From Gigaspora rosea (lineage: Eukaryota > Glomeromycota > Glomeromycetes > Diversisporales > Gigasporaceae), in NCBI GenBank assembly GCA_003550325.1, contig QKWP01000010.1:607539-671538 (forward strand): a stretch of DNA of 64,000 nt, in the 5' to 3' direction. The position numbers and the translations under genes are program-made. Below, piece by piece: positions 1 through 11,226 of this stretch. The notes beneath the pieces were generated by a model. The model was not told the DNA's origin. It made no database searches and was given only the letters and a program-made list of their open reading frames with translations. The stretch's first letter is position 1, and each line of letters begins with the position of its first letter.

Positions 1-480
1 AAAAAAAAAAAAAACTGAAAAAAAACGAAACTATAAAATTATTAATTATAAAAAAAAAATAAAAAAAATAAAAAAAAATAAATAAACGAATGAAAAAATA
101 AAAAAAATCCAAGAATCAAGTGCACGATATGAAAAAAAATAATCGTAATAGTAGTCGTCTACCAAAAAAAAAACTTAAAAAAATTATTAAAAAAAAAAAA
201 CTTATTAAAAAAAAACCTTCCCAACGAAATAGCAACGCCCCGGTGAAACGGCAAACACTGGTGAAAGGAAAGGGAAGCAAACGCAGCTTCGAAAATGCTA
301 AATTACAATAACTCCAAGATGACTCCAAGACGACTCCAAGACGATCCAAGACGATTTTGCCCTATGAAAAAAGAAATATAAGTTGAAGACAAAAAAAAAA
401 GGAAACAAAAAAAAACTAACATAAAAACAAGTGGCTTCGAAACAGTCAGTCGGGCCTAGAAGAAAATAAACAAAAAAAAC
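1..480. repeat. A-rich low-complexity sequence
   Basis: This stretch is dominated by runs of A broken by single T, G or C. A lysine/asparagine-rich open frame on the plus strand and its phenylalanine-rich antisense shadow are composition artefacts. No promoter, domain or homology signal was seen. Confidence 0.7.
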
Positions 481-576
481 AAGCGATTATCATTAATTAT
501 ATATAATCGCCAATCTCTAAAATGATTGGTCGATCATAAAGGGGTCACATAGCGACAGGTCGCTATTTTATTTTTG

Positions 577-972
577 CCTAATTTTATTAATAAAATTATA
601 CTAAATGCTATGATTCTCTAAATTTTACAAATTGATCATAACTTCTTGATCTAAGTAAACTTGCACCAAAAAATACATCATATCGGTATATTATATTTTA
701 TTTTCCTTAAAATTTGCGTCAAAAATGCTTAATTTTGAATTTTTGATAAAAATTTCTAAATTAAGTATCTTTTCTCAAATGTTAAGAAAAGTAAAATAAA
801 ATATGCTATTTAATGTATTTTTTTTGTGTCTAACAAGTTTACTTAGTGCAAGAAGTAATGATCAATTAGTAAAATTTAGAGAATCATAGAAATTTGTATA
901 ATTTTATTAATAAATTATACAAAATGCTATGATTCTCTAAATTTTACTAACTGATTTATACTTCTCACTCTA
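577..972. repeat. Foldback (palindromic) MITE-like repeat, one full copy and the start of a second
   Basis: The left arm (about 577-715) and right arm (about 780-915) are inverted copies sharing the core CTATGATTCTCTAAATTT. A second left arm starts at about 895 and continues to 972. It is interrupted there by the small hAT element at 981-1190 and resumes after 1198. The segment between the copies is itself nearly palindromic (TATAATTTTATTAATA). No ORF is present. The superfamily is unresolved because the duplicated target site could not be fixed. Confidence 0.7.
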
Positions 973-980
973 AGTAAACT

Positions 981-1190
981 CAGTGTCTGAAATTCAATTT
1001 TTAAATTATTGCAAGCTGCAACTAAATAAAAAAATAGTTGCAGATTATAAGAATTTATAAAAATTTAGTTGCACGTAAAAGCATTTAATCAAATTTATAT
1101 GCGGAATTTGCATATGCACTTCAAATTTTGGTTGCGGAAATTTAAAATTTGTTGTGGTTTGCAGACTCCGCAACCCAATTTCAGACACTG
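981..1190. mobile_element. Non-autonomous hAT element (210 bp) with perfect TIRs and TSD
   Basis: The element starts CAGTGTCTGAAATT and ends with its exact reverse complement, a 14/14 inverted repeat. It is flanked by the perfect 8-bp direct repeat AGTAAACT at 973-980 and 1191-1198. CAGTG termini with an 8-bp duplication are the hAT hallmark. It sits inside the second copy of the foldback repeat, and removing it together with one TSD restores that repeat's arm. There is no coding capacity. Confidence 0.9.
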
Positions 1191-1224
1191 AGTAAACTTG
1201 TTCAGTATCAAAAAATATATACAT

Positions 1225-1600
1225 TTTTATTTAGACTCAAACTAATTTGCAAAATTTGGACTAGCCTGACCAAACTTATGATTGAGTTTGAGTTTAGTAT
1301 AAAGTTTTAATAATAAAATTTAGAGTTTGAGTCTAGTCTGGACCAGACCAAACCTGGACCAAACCTAGATTCACTAGTTTATTTAAACACCAGACTGCAT
1401 CTGAACATGTTCATGAACTTATGAACTGAACCTAACTGAACCTGAACCAGGTCTAAAAGTTCAATACTGAACCTGAACCTGAACATGGTTTAAAAAATGT
1501 TCAGGTTCAGGTCAATACTGAACCTGAACCTGAACCTGAACTTGACTTAAGTTTAGTTCAGTTAAGGTTCATAGGAATACTATTGTTGGGTATTATAATA
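1225..1600. repeat. Array of GAACCT/TTCAGG hexamer-like motifs with partial self-complementarity
   Basis: CTGAAC and GAACCT motifs recur many times between about 1390 and 1560, with a reverse-complement stretch (GTTCAGGTTCAGG) at about 1499-1512 allowing a hairpin. An upstream part (1225-1370) carries related GGACCAAACC and GACTCAAACT motifs. It resembles the subterminal arrays of the hAT-like elements elsewhere in the window, but no clean TIR or TSD could be assigned. Confidence 0.55.
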
Positions 1601-1789
1601 ACTTGGAAATTTTGCAGTTTGTAAAAAAGTTTTAATTTGATTATATTTTGTTGATTCTATTGTAAAAAAAAAAATAAACAAGAAGAAATAAAGAAATAAA
1701 AAAAAATAAAATATAACAAAAAAAAAACTAATAGTAAATAATTAATAGATAACAAAATGAATAATTAACTAAAATTTTGTACAGTAGCA

Positions 1790-2410
1790 ATGACTGACTT
1801 GCAAAGTTTTTCATCATTTGTGGACAAATACATTGATATGAAAAGAATTACAAATAAATAGTAGAATTTGGTACTTTCCACCAAACAGAATTACACAAAT
1901 AAGAATTAGAAAAATTATTAAATTCTTGGCAATACTCTAAAGATGGAGTTTGTAAAAAAGATAACCACTAGAGATAATTTGTTAAAGAATTATTTTCAAT
2001 ATCTGTAATGATTTCTGGAAAAGAAAATTCATTTTCACTATCAGTTTGAACTTCAGAAATGGAGTCTATTATTTTTTCATTCTCTGAATCTGGTTGACCA
2101 ATAACTTTTTGCAATTTCTTTTATAGGACAGAATTTAATAGTAATTCACATTTTTAAATCACATTTACATTTAGCACAATCATCTAATGGTAAATATAAT
2201 TCATCACCATACCAACATTGAGCATTAGGACTTTTCCAATCATATTGCCAATGTTTATCTTTGTTTTTGACTTTTAAATGATTGCTAATATGTTCAATAT
2301 AGCACTAGGTACAATATTGTTCTTTATACCTTATTCCTTCAGGTGTAATATAATATTCTTATATGGTTTTATACTATAAGTAATAAATTCAGATGGGTTG
2401 TAATCTAATA
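1790..2410 (-). pseudogene. Gypsy post-RNase H linker remnant with Cys/His pairs
   Basis: Conceptual translation in shifting minus frames gives a continuous-looking peptide rich in aromatic residues. It has a CxxC followed by H pattern and a later C-A-K-C-K-C cluster near 2165-2185. It lies directly downstream of the RNase H tail, where gypsy polyproteins carry the zinc-binding region before integrase. In-frame stops are frequent. The call rests on position and Cys/His pattern only; no integrase DDE motif was seen. Confidence 0.45.
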
Positions 2411-2416
2411 CCTTCA

Positions 2417-2880
2417 TTATGTCTTGGTATATTTTTGAAGATAAATAATCATTAGTGTAATAATTATAGGAGGTTTCAGTTTCAAGTTCAAGGTAATAGG
2501 CTGTAACTTCTGTTGGACAGGCAATTTAGAAAGTGCATCTGCATTGTTATGTTTGTGTCCTGGTCTATGGATAATAGTAAAGTTATAGGGTTCTAATCTC
2601 ATGATCCATCTAGCTTGCTTTCCTTTAAGTTTAGAAGTTCATAACTATTGTAAAGCAAAGTGGTCAGTAATTAGATAAAATAGTTTAGAACCCAAATATT
2701 GGTAAAAGTATTCTATAGCCCAAATAACTACAAGATATTCCAGTTCAGGTATGGAGTAATTTTGTTCAGTTTTGGTAACACTTCTGCTAGTATAGGCTAC
2801 AACATGTTCCTTATTATTATCATCCAATTGTGCAAGTACAGTACCTAAACCTAGAGTGGAGGCATCAGTATGGGGTATTT
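2417..2880 (-). pseudogene. Gypsy RNase H domain (broken)
   Basis: From high to low coordinate, the minus strand encodes a TDAS catalytic start (about 2850-2870), then VAYTSRSVTKTEQNYS and a TDHFAL motif (about 2645-2800). After a break comes RLEPYNFTIIHRPGHKHN with ADALSKLP (2500-2602). These are the canonical RNase H landmarks of Ty3/Gypsy pol. At least one stop or frameshift splits the domain near 2605-2645. It follows the reverse transcriptase in the expected order. It would degrade the RNA strand of the RNA:DNA hybrid in an active element; this copy is dead. Confidence 0.85.
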
Positions 2881-3169
2881 AAAGTTAGGATATCTTAATA
2901 CTGGAGCTGTGATATGGTGAGTTTTTAAAGTATTAAAGGCTTCATCTTGGTCCTTAGTCCACTAGTAAGGTTTATCCTTTTTAATAAATTGTTTAGAGGC
3001 TTGGCAATTTTAGAGAAACCTTGGATAAATTTTTTATAGTAAGAGGCAAGACCCAAAAATGCATAAAGTTATTGAGAGTTTTTGGTATAGGGAGTCCTTA
3101 ATTTAATAATCTTTTTTTTATCCCATTTATATTGACTACATGTCCTAAAAATTTAATAGTATTTAGAAA

Positions 3170-3910
3170 AAAGGAGCATTTTTCTAAGTTTAATTTTAAA
3201 TAAGCTTTTTTTAATTTCTTTAGACTTGATAACATGATCCAAATGTTTAATAAAAGTTTTTGAATAAATAGTTATATCATCCAAATATACAACCACAAAT
3301 TTGTGAATAAATAGGCTTAAAACATGGTTTATTAATCTTGGAATATTAAAAGAGAATTACATAACCCAAATAACATAACATTAAATTCATATGTACCAAA
3401 GTTGGTAATAAAAGCTGTTTTCATTTTATTCTCTGGGCTCATTCCAACTTGCCAATATCTACTGGCCAAGTCAAGACTTGTAAACCATTTAGATCCATTA
3501 AAGACTGTCAGTAATAGTTTCAATTTCCTGTAATCAATGCATATTCTCTTTTTACTATTTTTCTTTGGGACTAGTACAACAGAAGAAGCCAAAAACTTTT
3601 AGTTTCTTGAATGATTACTTGTTCTTTCATTGCAAGAATTTCTTCTTTATGAAAGTTTTAATCATCCAAAGACATACTATAAGATTGCTAACTTATGGGT
3701 TTGGAATTTCAGTATTAATTTTATGAAGGACAAGATTGGTTTGGCCTAATCCAACAGTTTGTCCAGATTTACTAATCTTTTTAGCATAGACTTGAGGGAC
3801 TTCATTAAGCAGGTTCACAACTTGTTTTAATTGTTCAGGTAGTAATTCAGAGTTAATGTTAAATGAACTTCTATCCCATTCATTATGGTTTGGTAAGGTA
3901 TTGGTCAAAT
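3170..3910 (-). pseudogene. Gypsy reverse transcriptase and PR-RT linker (broken)
   Basis: An open stretch at 3332-3592 carries the RT finger/palm sequence (SSVVLVPKKN, CIDYRKL, LDLASRYWQV, FGTYEFNVM, FGLCN). The catalytic YLDD box is still readable at 3276-3287, in a frame reached after a break. Upstream, 3693-3908 encodes the usual linker between protease and RT (a helix ending in a QVYAKKIS-type motif). Stops separate the pieces, so no functional RT is made. The palm motifs are intact, so inactivation is by frame disruption rather than active-site loss. Confidence 0.85.
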
Positions 3911-4249
3911 ATATAGCAGAATTATGTTCAGTTCAAGGATTATAGAATAGGTTATCATCCTCTGAGTGTATTCATCTGTGTAAAAGGCTTGGATTTCTTT
4001 ATTATACTCCTCTAATTCATTAATCCACCCATCTTCTCAGTAAATTCTTCTAATTCCTGAATTGGGGTATTATTGCTAACATAGGTAGTATTAATAGTAG
4101 CTTGTTTTTCAAATATTTAATATGTAGAGTGTTATTAGCAAAATCTAACTTGGCTTTAGATTTACTAAACCAATCTGTTTCTAGTAATAGAGTTTCTTTC
4201 TAGAATTCAATCACTTGTAAGCTAATAGGGATTATAAGGTTCTGAATAG

Positions 4250-4480
4250 TTATTTTCACATTGGTAACTATTCCTAAAGCTTTAGTATGATTCCATTTGC
4301 TGTAACAACCATAGTTCTAAAAGGTTGGTCAATTTCAAGTTCTATTTTGTCTATTAGTTTTCTAGTAATGATGCTAACAGCAGCACCTGTGTCAAGGATA
4401 GCAACTACAGGATTTCCTTTAATCCTAATATAACATCTTATAGCTATAGTCTTGTAAGAACTATTGGTTTGTAAGTGATA
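4250..4480 (-). pseudogene. Gypsy aspartic protease (retropepsin), copy 1
   Basis: The minus strand reads GNPVVAILDTGAAVSIITR, with the catalytic DTGA at 4382-4393. The hydrophobic-hydrophobic-DTGA context is diagnostic for retropepsins. It lies between gag and RT as expected. Frame breaks occur on both sides. The identical copy is at about 6948-7178, with DTGA at 7080-7091. Confidence 0.8.
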
Positions 4481-4647
4481 AGCTTCAGTATTAGGAGCCT
4501 TTTTTCTTCACAAGGCCTTTGCCAAATTACTTTATTGGTTAGGATATTGTAGGAGTTGGACATAGGTAATATAGGCAGGGGATTCTAATAAATCTTTAGA
4601 AATATCATAAGGGTTAAGTTGGTCTATTTTGAAAGGTAAGCTTTTTT

Positions 4648-6567
4648 TCAATATTTTTTTACAAGAGGTATATTTTGTTCAACTTCCATAGGAATTTCTT
4701 TTATATTGGTTAATATTTGTGAGGTTTTACTTCTAAGAGCATGTTCCTTAATAGATTCTAACTGTTTTTGTTTTCCTTTTTGTTCCTTCCTGTTGGTAGA
4801 GTATGGTTGGTGGCAAGTAATATCAGCTTCATCTTTATATTCAGCTTCAACAAAATTTATGGTTCTATTTTGTTTGTTTTTGTATTGGTTAGAGAGTGAA
4901 TAATGTTGGTAACCTTTTAGCCAGACAATTCTTTGTATAGTGACCAGGTTCTCTACATCTAAAACAACTAAAATTAGTATTTTTCTTGTTAGTATTTTCA
5001 TGATAAGAAGAATTTAATTTAAATTAGTGTTTTTCAGTTTGGGCAGTAAGAGCAGTAGCATAATTTAAATTCAAATGTTGCATTTGTTTAGTGAGTTGTT
5101 CAATGTCCTTTTTATAATTTTTAGATCGTTAATAGTGAAGTCAGTTCCCTGTTTATGAGTATGAGCCAATTCCAAAATTGCATTTAGATTTCCTGGGTTA
5201 TGCATTAAGAGAAAAGGAAGCAGATCTGGTCTCAATCGCTTTTTGAAATAATGTAATTTGTGGGCATCTAGCATGTTGTTTCCTATAGTTTCTACTCTTT
5301 TTATACTCTTTTTATTAATTTTTTTAAATTTGCTATTGTAAATTTCAATAAATTCTCCAAGTAGTTGTTTTAAGGTATCAAGATTCCTTAACCATTTGTT
5401 TTTCTAGCGTTGTATACAGAATTGATTTTGGAAGGCAGTAGAAGTAGCAGTTTAATCTCTATCAGGATTATTTGGATTATATTGTTTTGCTCTAAAATAG
5501 GTTTGTTGCTATTTATTTGCATTTCCATATGGGGTGTTCCCTATTAAAAGGACCCATTTTTACATTCATCTCATTTTGAGATAATTGAGTTTAACCATTT
5601 GTTTTGATTTTAGACTGATCCGGGATTAATCAAATTTTACAATATTGATTGGTTAAATGTAGCAAGTGACTATCAGGTAGTCTTATGATGTGCTTGGCCT
5701 TAGGCAACTTCATTTAATATTTCTTTTATATTATCTCTATTTTTTGTTATGCAAATCAACTTTCATTTATAATTGAAAAATGTCAATTATGTTAAAATTT
5801 ATATGAATCTCATTTTTGAAAAATTGTTAAAATGGGCCCTGTTAATAGAAGACATCTCATATAAGAAGGCAGGAAGAATTTCACACTTTCATCGAGTATT
5901 CCATCTATTAGCTATGGCAGCTTTTTCAAAACTTTCTAACCAGGCTTGAGGGTCTTGAGTTCCATCTCCATAGAATGGTTCAATTCTCAATAAAATGGAT
6001 TCCTTTTGATTAGCTTGAAAGTAGTCCAAGACTGCTTGAGTATTGGCTATGTTTTGTATTATAGATATTGGTGAATGAGTTTGAAATAATCTATCAAGTT
6101 CTATATCAGAGTCAGAGTCAGAGTTTGAGTTAGAAGTTTCAACTGCTATAGTGTTTGTATTTGGATTATAAAGAACAATAAAGAGGTCAAGTTCAAATTT
6201 GTTTGTTTGTTAATAAGCTTGTTGAAGTTGCTCAACTAATGCATCAAATCCAGATTAGCAGTATATCTAAAAGTATAAAGTAAAGCACAAAAATGTTCTC
6301 TTGGGAGATTAGTAGCTTGTTGTATTAATTAAAAAATATAAAAGTACAATCAGTATAAGAAAGCACAAGATATGTTATAATAAACCAAGTCCAAAACCCA
6401 ATAAACTATATAGTAATATCTCTTGCAACAGGATGATACAATTGACAAGAATAATATGCAGCAATTTTGTGAATTTGTTGTCGTATTGCTGGTCCAGTAC
6501 CAGGATAAAATGTATGTTAATAATCGTGTTGTTGATTTCTGTAAAGAAACTCAATATAAGCAATCAT
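4648..6567 (-). pseudogene. Gypsy gag with CCHC zinc knuckle, copy 1
   Basis: The probable gag start is the ATG at 6567-6565. A capsid-like segment (LDAHKLHYFKKRLRPDLLP, then a region ending in ELAHTHKQG) lies at 5071-5274. A CCHC knuckle of the form CFRCREPGHYTKNC is encoded at 4925-4966. Many stops and shifts break the frame. Gag would package the RNA in virus-like particles. The equivalent copy 2 is listed separately. Confidence 0.75.
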
Positions 6568-6608
6568 ATACACTTAGTAATAACTAATTACTATTAATTA
6601 AATTTCAC

Positions 6609-9306
6609 NTATAGCAGAATTATGTTCAGTTCAAGGATTATAGAATAGGTTATCATCCTCTGAGTGTATTCATCTGTGTAAAAGGCTTGGATTTCTTTAT
6701 TATACTCCTCTAATTCATTAATCCACCCATCTTCTCAGTAAATTCTTCTAATTCCTGAATTGGGGTATTATTGCTAACATAGGTAGTATTAATAGTAGCT
6801 TGTTTTTCAAATATTTAATATGTAGAGTGTTATTAGCAAAATCTAACTTGGCTTTAGATTTACTAAACCAATCTGTTTCTAGTAATAGAGTTTCTTTCTA
6901 GAATTCAATCACTTGTAAGCTAATAGGGATTATAAGGTTCTGAATAGTTATTTTCACATTGGTAACTATTCCTAAAGCTTTAGTATGATTCCATTTGCTG
7001 TAACAACCATAGTTCTAAAAGGTTGGTCAATTTCAAGTTCTATTTTGTCTATTAGTTTTCTAGTAATGATGCTAACAGCAGCACCTGTGTCAAGGATAGC
7101 AACTACAGGATTTCCTTTAATCCTAATATAACATCTTATAGCTATAGTCTTGTAAGAACTATTGGTTTGTAAGTGATAAGCTTCAGTATTAGGAGCCTTT
7201 TTTCTTCACAAGGCCTTTGCCAAATTACTTTATTGGTTAGGATATTGTAGGAGTTGGACATAGGTAATATAGGCAGGGGATTCTAATAAATCTTTAGAAA
7301 TATCATAAGGGTTAAGTTGGTCTATTTTGAAAGGTAAGCTTTTTTTCAATATTTTTTTACAAGAGGTATATTTTGTTCAACTTCCATAGGAATTTCTTTT
7401 ATATTGGTTAATATTTGTGAGGTTTTACTTCTAAGAGCATGTTCCTTAATAGATTCTAACTGTTTTTGTTTTCCTTTTTGTTCCTTCCTGTTGGTAGAGT
7501 ATGGTTGGTGGCAAGTAATATCAGCTTCATCTTTATATTCAGCTTCAACAAAATTTATGGTTCTATTTTGTTTGTTTTTGTATTGGTTAGAGAGTGAATA
7601 ATGTTGGTAACCTTTTAGCCAGACAATTCTTTGTATAGTGACCAGGTTCTCTACATCTAAAACAACTAAAATTAGTATTTTTCTTGTTAGTATTTTCATG
7701 ATAAGAAGAATTTAATTTAAATTAGTGTTTTTCAGTTTGGGCAGTAAGAGCAGTAGCATAATTTAAATTCAAATGTTGCATTTGTTTAGTGAGTTGTTCA
7801 ATGTCCTTTTTATAATTTTTAGATCGTTAATAGTGAAGTCAGTTCCCTGTTTATGAGTATGAGCCAATTCCAAAATTGCATTTAGATTTCCTGGGTTATG
7901 CATTAAGAGAAAAGGAAGCAGATCTGGTCTCAATCGCTTTTTGAAATAATGTAATTTGTGGGCATCTAGCATGTTGTTTCCTATAGTTTCTACTCTTTTT
8001 ATACTCTTTTTATTAATTTTTTTAAATTTGCTATTGTAAATTTCAATAAATTCTCCAAGTAGTTGTTTTAAGGTATCAAGATTCCTTAACCATTTGTTTT
8101 TCTAGCGTTGTATACAGAATTGATTTTGGAAGGCAGTAGAAGTAGCAGTTTAATCTCTATCAGGATTATTTGGATTATATTGTTTTGCTCTAAAATAGGT
8201 TTGTTGCTATTTATTTGCATTTCCATATGGGGTGTTCCCTATTAAAAGGACCCATTTTTACATTCATCTCATTTTGAGATAATTGAGTTTAACCATTTGT
8301 TTTGATTTTAGACTGATCCGGGATTAATCAAATTTTACAATATTGATTGGTTAAATGTAGCAAGTGACTATCAGGTAGTCTTATGATGTGCTTGGCCTTA
8401 GGCAACTTCATTTAATATTTCTTTTATATTATCTCTATTTTTTGTTATGCAAATCAACTTTCATTTATAATTGAAAAATGTCAATTATGTTAAAATTTAT
8501 ATGAATCTCATTTTTGAAAAATTGTTAAAATGGGCCCTGTTAATAGAAGACATCTCATATAAGAAGGCAGGAAGAATTTCACACTTTCATCGAGTATTCC
8601 ATCTATTAGCTATGGCAGCTTTTTCAAAACTTTCTAACCAGGCTTGAGGGTCTTGAGTTCCATCTCCATAGAATGGTTCAATTCTCAATAAAATGGATTC
8701 CTTTTGATTAGCTTGAAAGTAGTCCAAGACTGCTTGAGTATTGGCTATGTTTTGTATTATAGATATTGGTGAATGAGTTTGAAATAATCTATCAAGTTCT
8801 ATATCAGAGTCAGAGTCAGAGTTTGAGTTAGAAGTTTCAACTGCTATAGTGTTTGTATTTGGATTATAAAGAACAATAAAGAGGTCAAGTTCAAATTTGT
8901 TTGTTTGTTAATAAGCTTGTTGAAGTTGCTCAACTAATGCATCAAATCCAGATTAGCAGTATATCTAAAAGTATAAAGTAAAGCACAAAAATGTTCTCTT
9001 GGGAGATTAGTAGCTTGTTGTATTAATTAAAAAATATAAAAGTACAATCAGTATAAGAAAGCACAAGATATGTTATAATAAACCAAGTCCAAAACCCAAT
9101 AAACTATATAGTAATATCTCTTGCAACAGGATGATACAATTGACAAGAATAATATGCAGCAATTTTGTGAATTTGTTGTCGTATTGCTGGTCCAGTACCA
9201 GGATAAAATGTATGTTAATAATCGTGTTGTTGATTTCTGTAAAGAAACTCAATATAAGCAATCATATACACTTAGTAATAACTAATTACTATTAATTAAA
9301 TTTCAC
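6609..9306. repeat. Second copy of the identical 2698-bp block, starting with an N
   Basis: Same content as 3911-6608: minus-strand gag, zinc knuckle and protease. Unique flanking sequence resumes at 9307. Annotation inside it should be counted once. Confidence 0.9.
7346..9265 (-). pseudogene. Gypsy gag with CCHC zinc knuckle, copy 2 (identical to copy 1)
   Basis: Same sequence as 4648-6567 shifted by 2698. The ATG is at 9265-9263, the capsid-like part at 7769-7972 and the knuckle at 7623-7664. It carries the same stops and shifts as copy 1, which argues that this is one locus represented twice. Confidence 0.75.
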
Positions 9307-10088
9307 AATTCATTAACTCTAAAGTTTCTATCTCACAGTCACCACCAAAAATAGTACACTTAGAATTCACTTCTCAAAAGAATTCAAAAGACAAAAAGTT
9401 TATAGTATGAAGACTACAACTATAGTAATATGGTAGCTAATAATAATGTTAGTATATAACTTATCAGAGAGAATTAAATAAGGCTTTTTGAAAAAGGCAG
9501 CAATACACTTATATATGAAGATATAAGAGGTTGGTTACTTTACTACAATAATTAACAATAAGAGACATAGTTTCTCTTAACCAAACTATAAGATTCTACT
9601 AAGAAAACAAAGTGTATTTTATAACATGTATAAAGACATGTACAAGACTTTATTATTCAGTGGAAATAAGGATTACAAGAGAGAATTCAATTCTAACCAA
9701 ATGTATAAAAGGTTAAACTAATCCCAAAGCCACTTTGCTACAGAGGCAAAAAGAGGGGTTTATATATATAACTTATGGATTACTATCTATATTACTAATA
9801 ACTATTTTATTCAATTCTACAAACTATCTATTCTAATTGATTATGAATTAAAAAGAACAAAAAAAATTATTATGAAAATATTATAAGTAAAAAGAGAAAA
9901 GTAATATGAGCGGACATGAATTTAGAATTCTAAATATCTATTCCATGATTATTCAAATCATATGCATAGTTGTGTATGAACTAGTAATCATGGGATTGGG
10001 GACCTGGAAGTGCAACTATTTCGCTATCAACCTGTAGGTGATACTACAAATTTAAATAAGATATAATAAATATTCTTGATATAACAAA
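9307..10088. other. Gypsy 5' flank; possible leader/LTR territory, nothing definite
   Basis: AT-rich sequence upstream (on the minus strand) of gag. It is the place for a 5' LTR and primer-binding site, but no matching second LTR was found, so no boundary is claimed. No gene seen. Confidence 0.4.
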
Positions 10089-10098
10089 TAAAAATTAG

Positions 10099-10524
10099 TA
10101 TAGTTAAAAATCCATCTAATTGGATTTTGATCCTTGAAATTTGATTTTTGCTTATAGTAAACATTCTATATAAATTGCAATTGATTATATAATAAATTGC
10201 TAATGAAAATTATTATATCTGATGAATTATGATGAAGCAAATCACTCAGAGAACTAATTTTCTTTAAAGTTTTGTTAGCTGATACTATAAAAATTTAGTA
10301 TTTGTGAATAGCAAGTACTAAATTTTTATAGTAAACAGCTGATGAAACTTTAAAGAAAGTTAGTTCTCTAAAGTGATTTGCTTCTGGCAAAATTTATTAG
10401 ACATAATTATTTTTATTAACAACTTATTATATGATTGATTGCAATTTTATATAGAATGTTTACTATAAGCAGCTATCAAATTTCAAGGATCAATCTCCAA
10501 TTAGATAGATTTTTAACTATGTTA
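10099..10524. mobile_element. Foldback MITE (426 bp) with long inverted repeats and 10-bp TSD, Mutator-like
   Basis: Two arms of about 200 bp fold back on each other around a short loop near 10305. Both ends read ATAGTTAAAAATC. The direct repeat TAAAAATTAG lies at 10089-10098 and 10525-10534. A 9-11 bp duplication with long TIRs is typical of Mutator-like elements. No ORF. Confidence 0.8.
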
Positions 10525-10646
10525 TAAAAATTAGAAATAATTTTATATTAAATTTAAAAATAATTAACCCAACACTTAATGCAATTTATGGATTTACCAA
10601 CTGCTTGAAATCTCAATAATAAATCTACTTATTTGAGTATAGGTTC

Positions 10647-11101
10647 TAGGAATGTGAATAGACATAGTCTAATCAAAAAATTATTGTCTAATTGTCTAAT
10701 GGTCTATTGAAAATCTATTAGTCTAATGAGTCTAATGTCTATTGGTCTTAAACTAATTGTTTTTTATATACTAGGACAATGGGAACTATTTAAAATCTAA
10801 AGAACAAATATAAATATCACATCTGATCTATCAGTTTTATTGTTTTGATTGTTTTGATTGTTTTTTATATTACACCTGATCTAGCCAATCAGGATTCAGA
10901 ATTTGTTAACACATGGACATTGGGTGTACTAATGCTCTATCTGTGAGTGTTCTTTAGACAATTAGCATCTAAATTTAACCAATCAGATTGTTTAAATTAT
11001 ATAGTAATTTGACTTTTGTCTAATGACTTAATTAGACATTATTGGACCATTAGACTGTCTATTGAGTCTATTGGCTTGTCTATTGTCTATTCACAACCCT
11101 A
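10647..11101. mobile_element. hAT-like MITE (455 bp) with TGTCTAAT/GTCTATTG subterminal array
   Basis: The ends are TAGGAATGTGAATAGAC and, inverted, TAGGGTTGTGAATAGAC. Flanking 8-mers ATAGGTTC (10639-10646) and GCAGATTC (11102-11109) differ only by three transitions, consistent with an aged 8-bp TSD. GTCTAAT and GTCTATTG motifs are repeated just inside both ends. No coding sequence. Confidence 0.7.
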
Positions 11102-11226
11102 GCAGATTCGAGTAAACTTAGATTGAGACTTAATGATAGGCAAATAAATTTCATGCACTTGAAATGTTTATATGATTATACTAATACAGGCTGGTTGGCT
11201 TAAAATTTTGTTGATTGTTAGTTAGT

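Larger units (their letters stand above)
3911..6608. repeat. First copy of an identical 2698-bp block (gag and protease of the gypsy element)
   Basis: Every stretch compared between this block and 6609-9306 is identical at a constant offset of 2698. The junction base 6609 is N. Two aged, stop-riddled retrotransposon segments should not be identical, so this is best explained as two overlapping contigs joined without merging. Confidence 0.9.
1790..9265 (-). mobile_element. Decayed Ty3/Gypsy LTR retrotransposon, minus strand, LTRs not recognised
   Basis: Reading the minus strand from right to left, the order is gag with a CCHC knuckle, aspartic protease (DTGA), reverse transcriptase (YLDD), RNase H, then a Cys/His linker that would precede integrase. 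This gag-PR-RT-RNH order defines Ty3/Gypsy. Stops and frameshifts interrupt every domain. No integrase core and no matched LTR pair were found; the element appears to end near 1790. The gag-PR part occurs twice (3911-6608 and 6609-9306) as an identical block with an N at the junction, so true element length is probably about 2.7 kb shorter. Confidence 0.85.

Noticed and set aside
120-349. Lysine-rich and phenylalanine-rich frames
   Set aside because: Poly(A)-derived low complexity on both strands.
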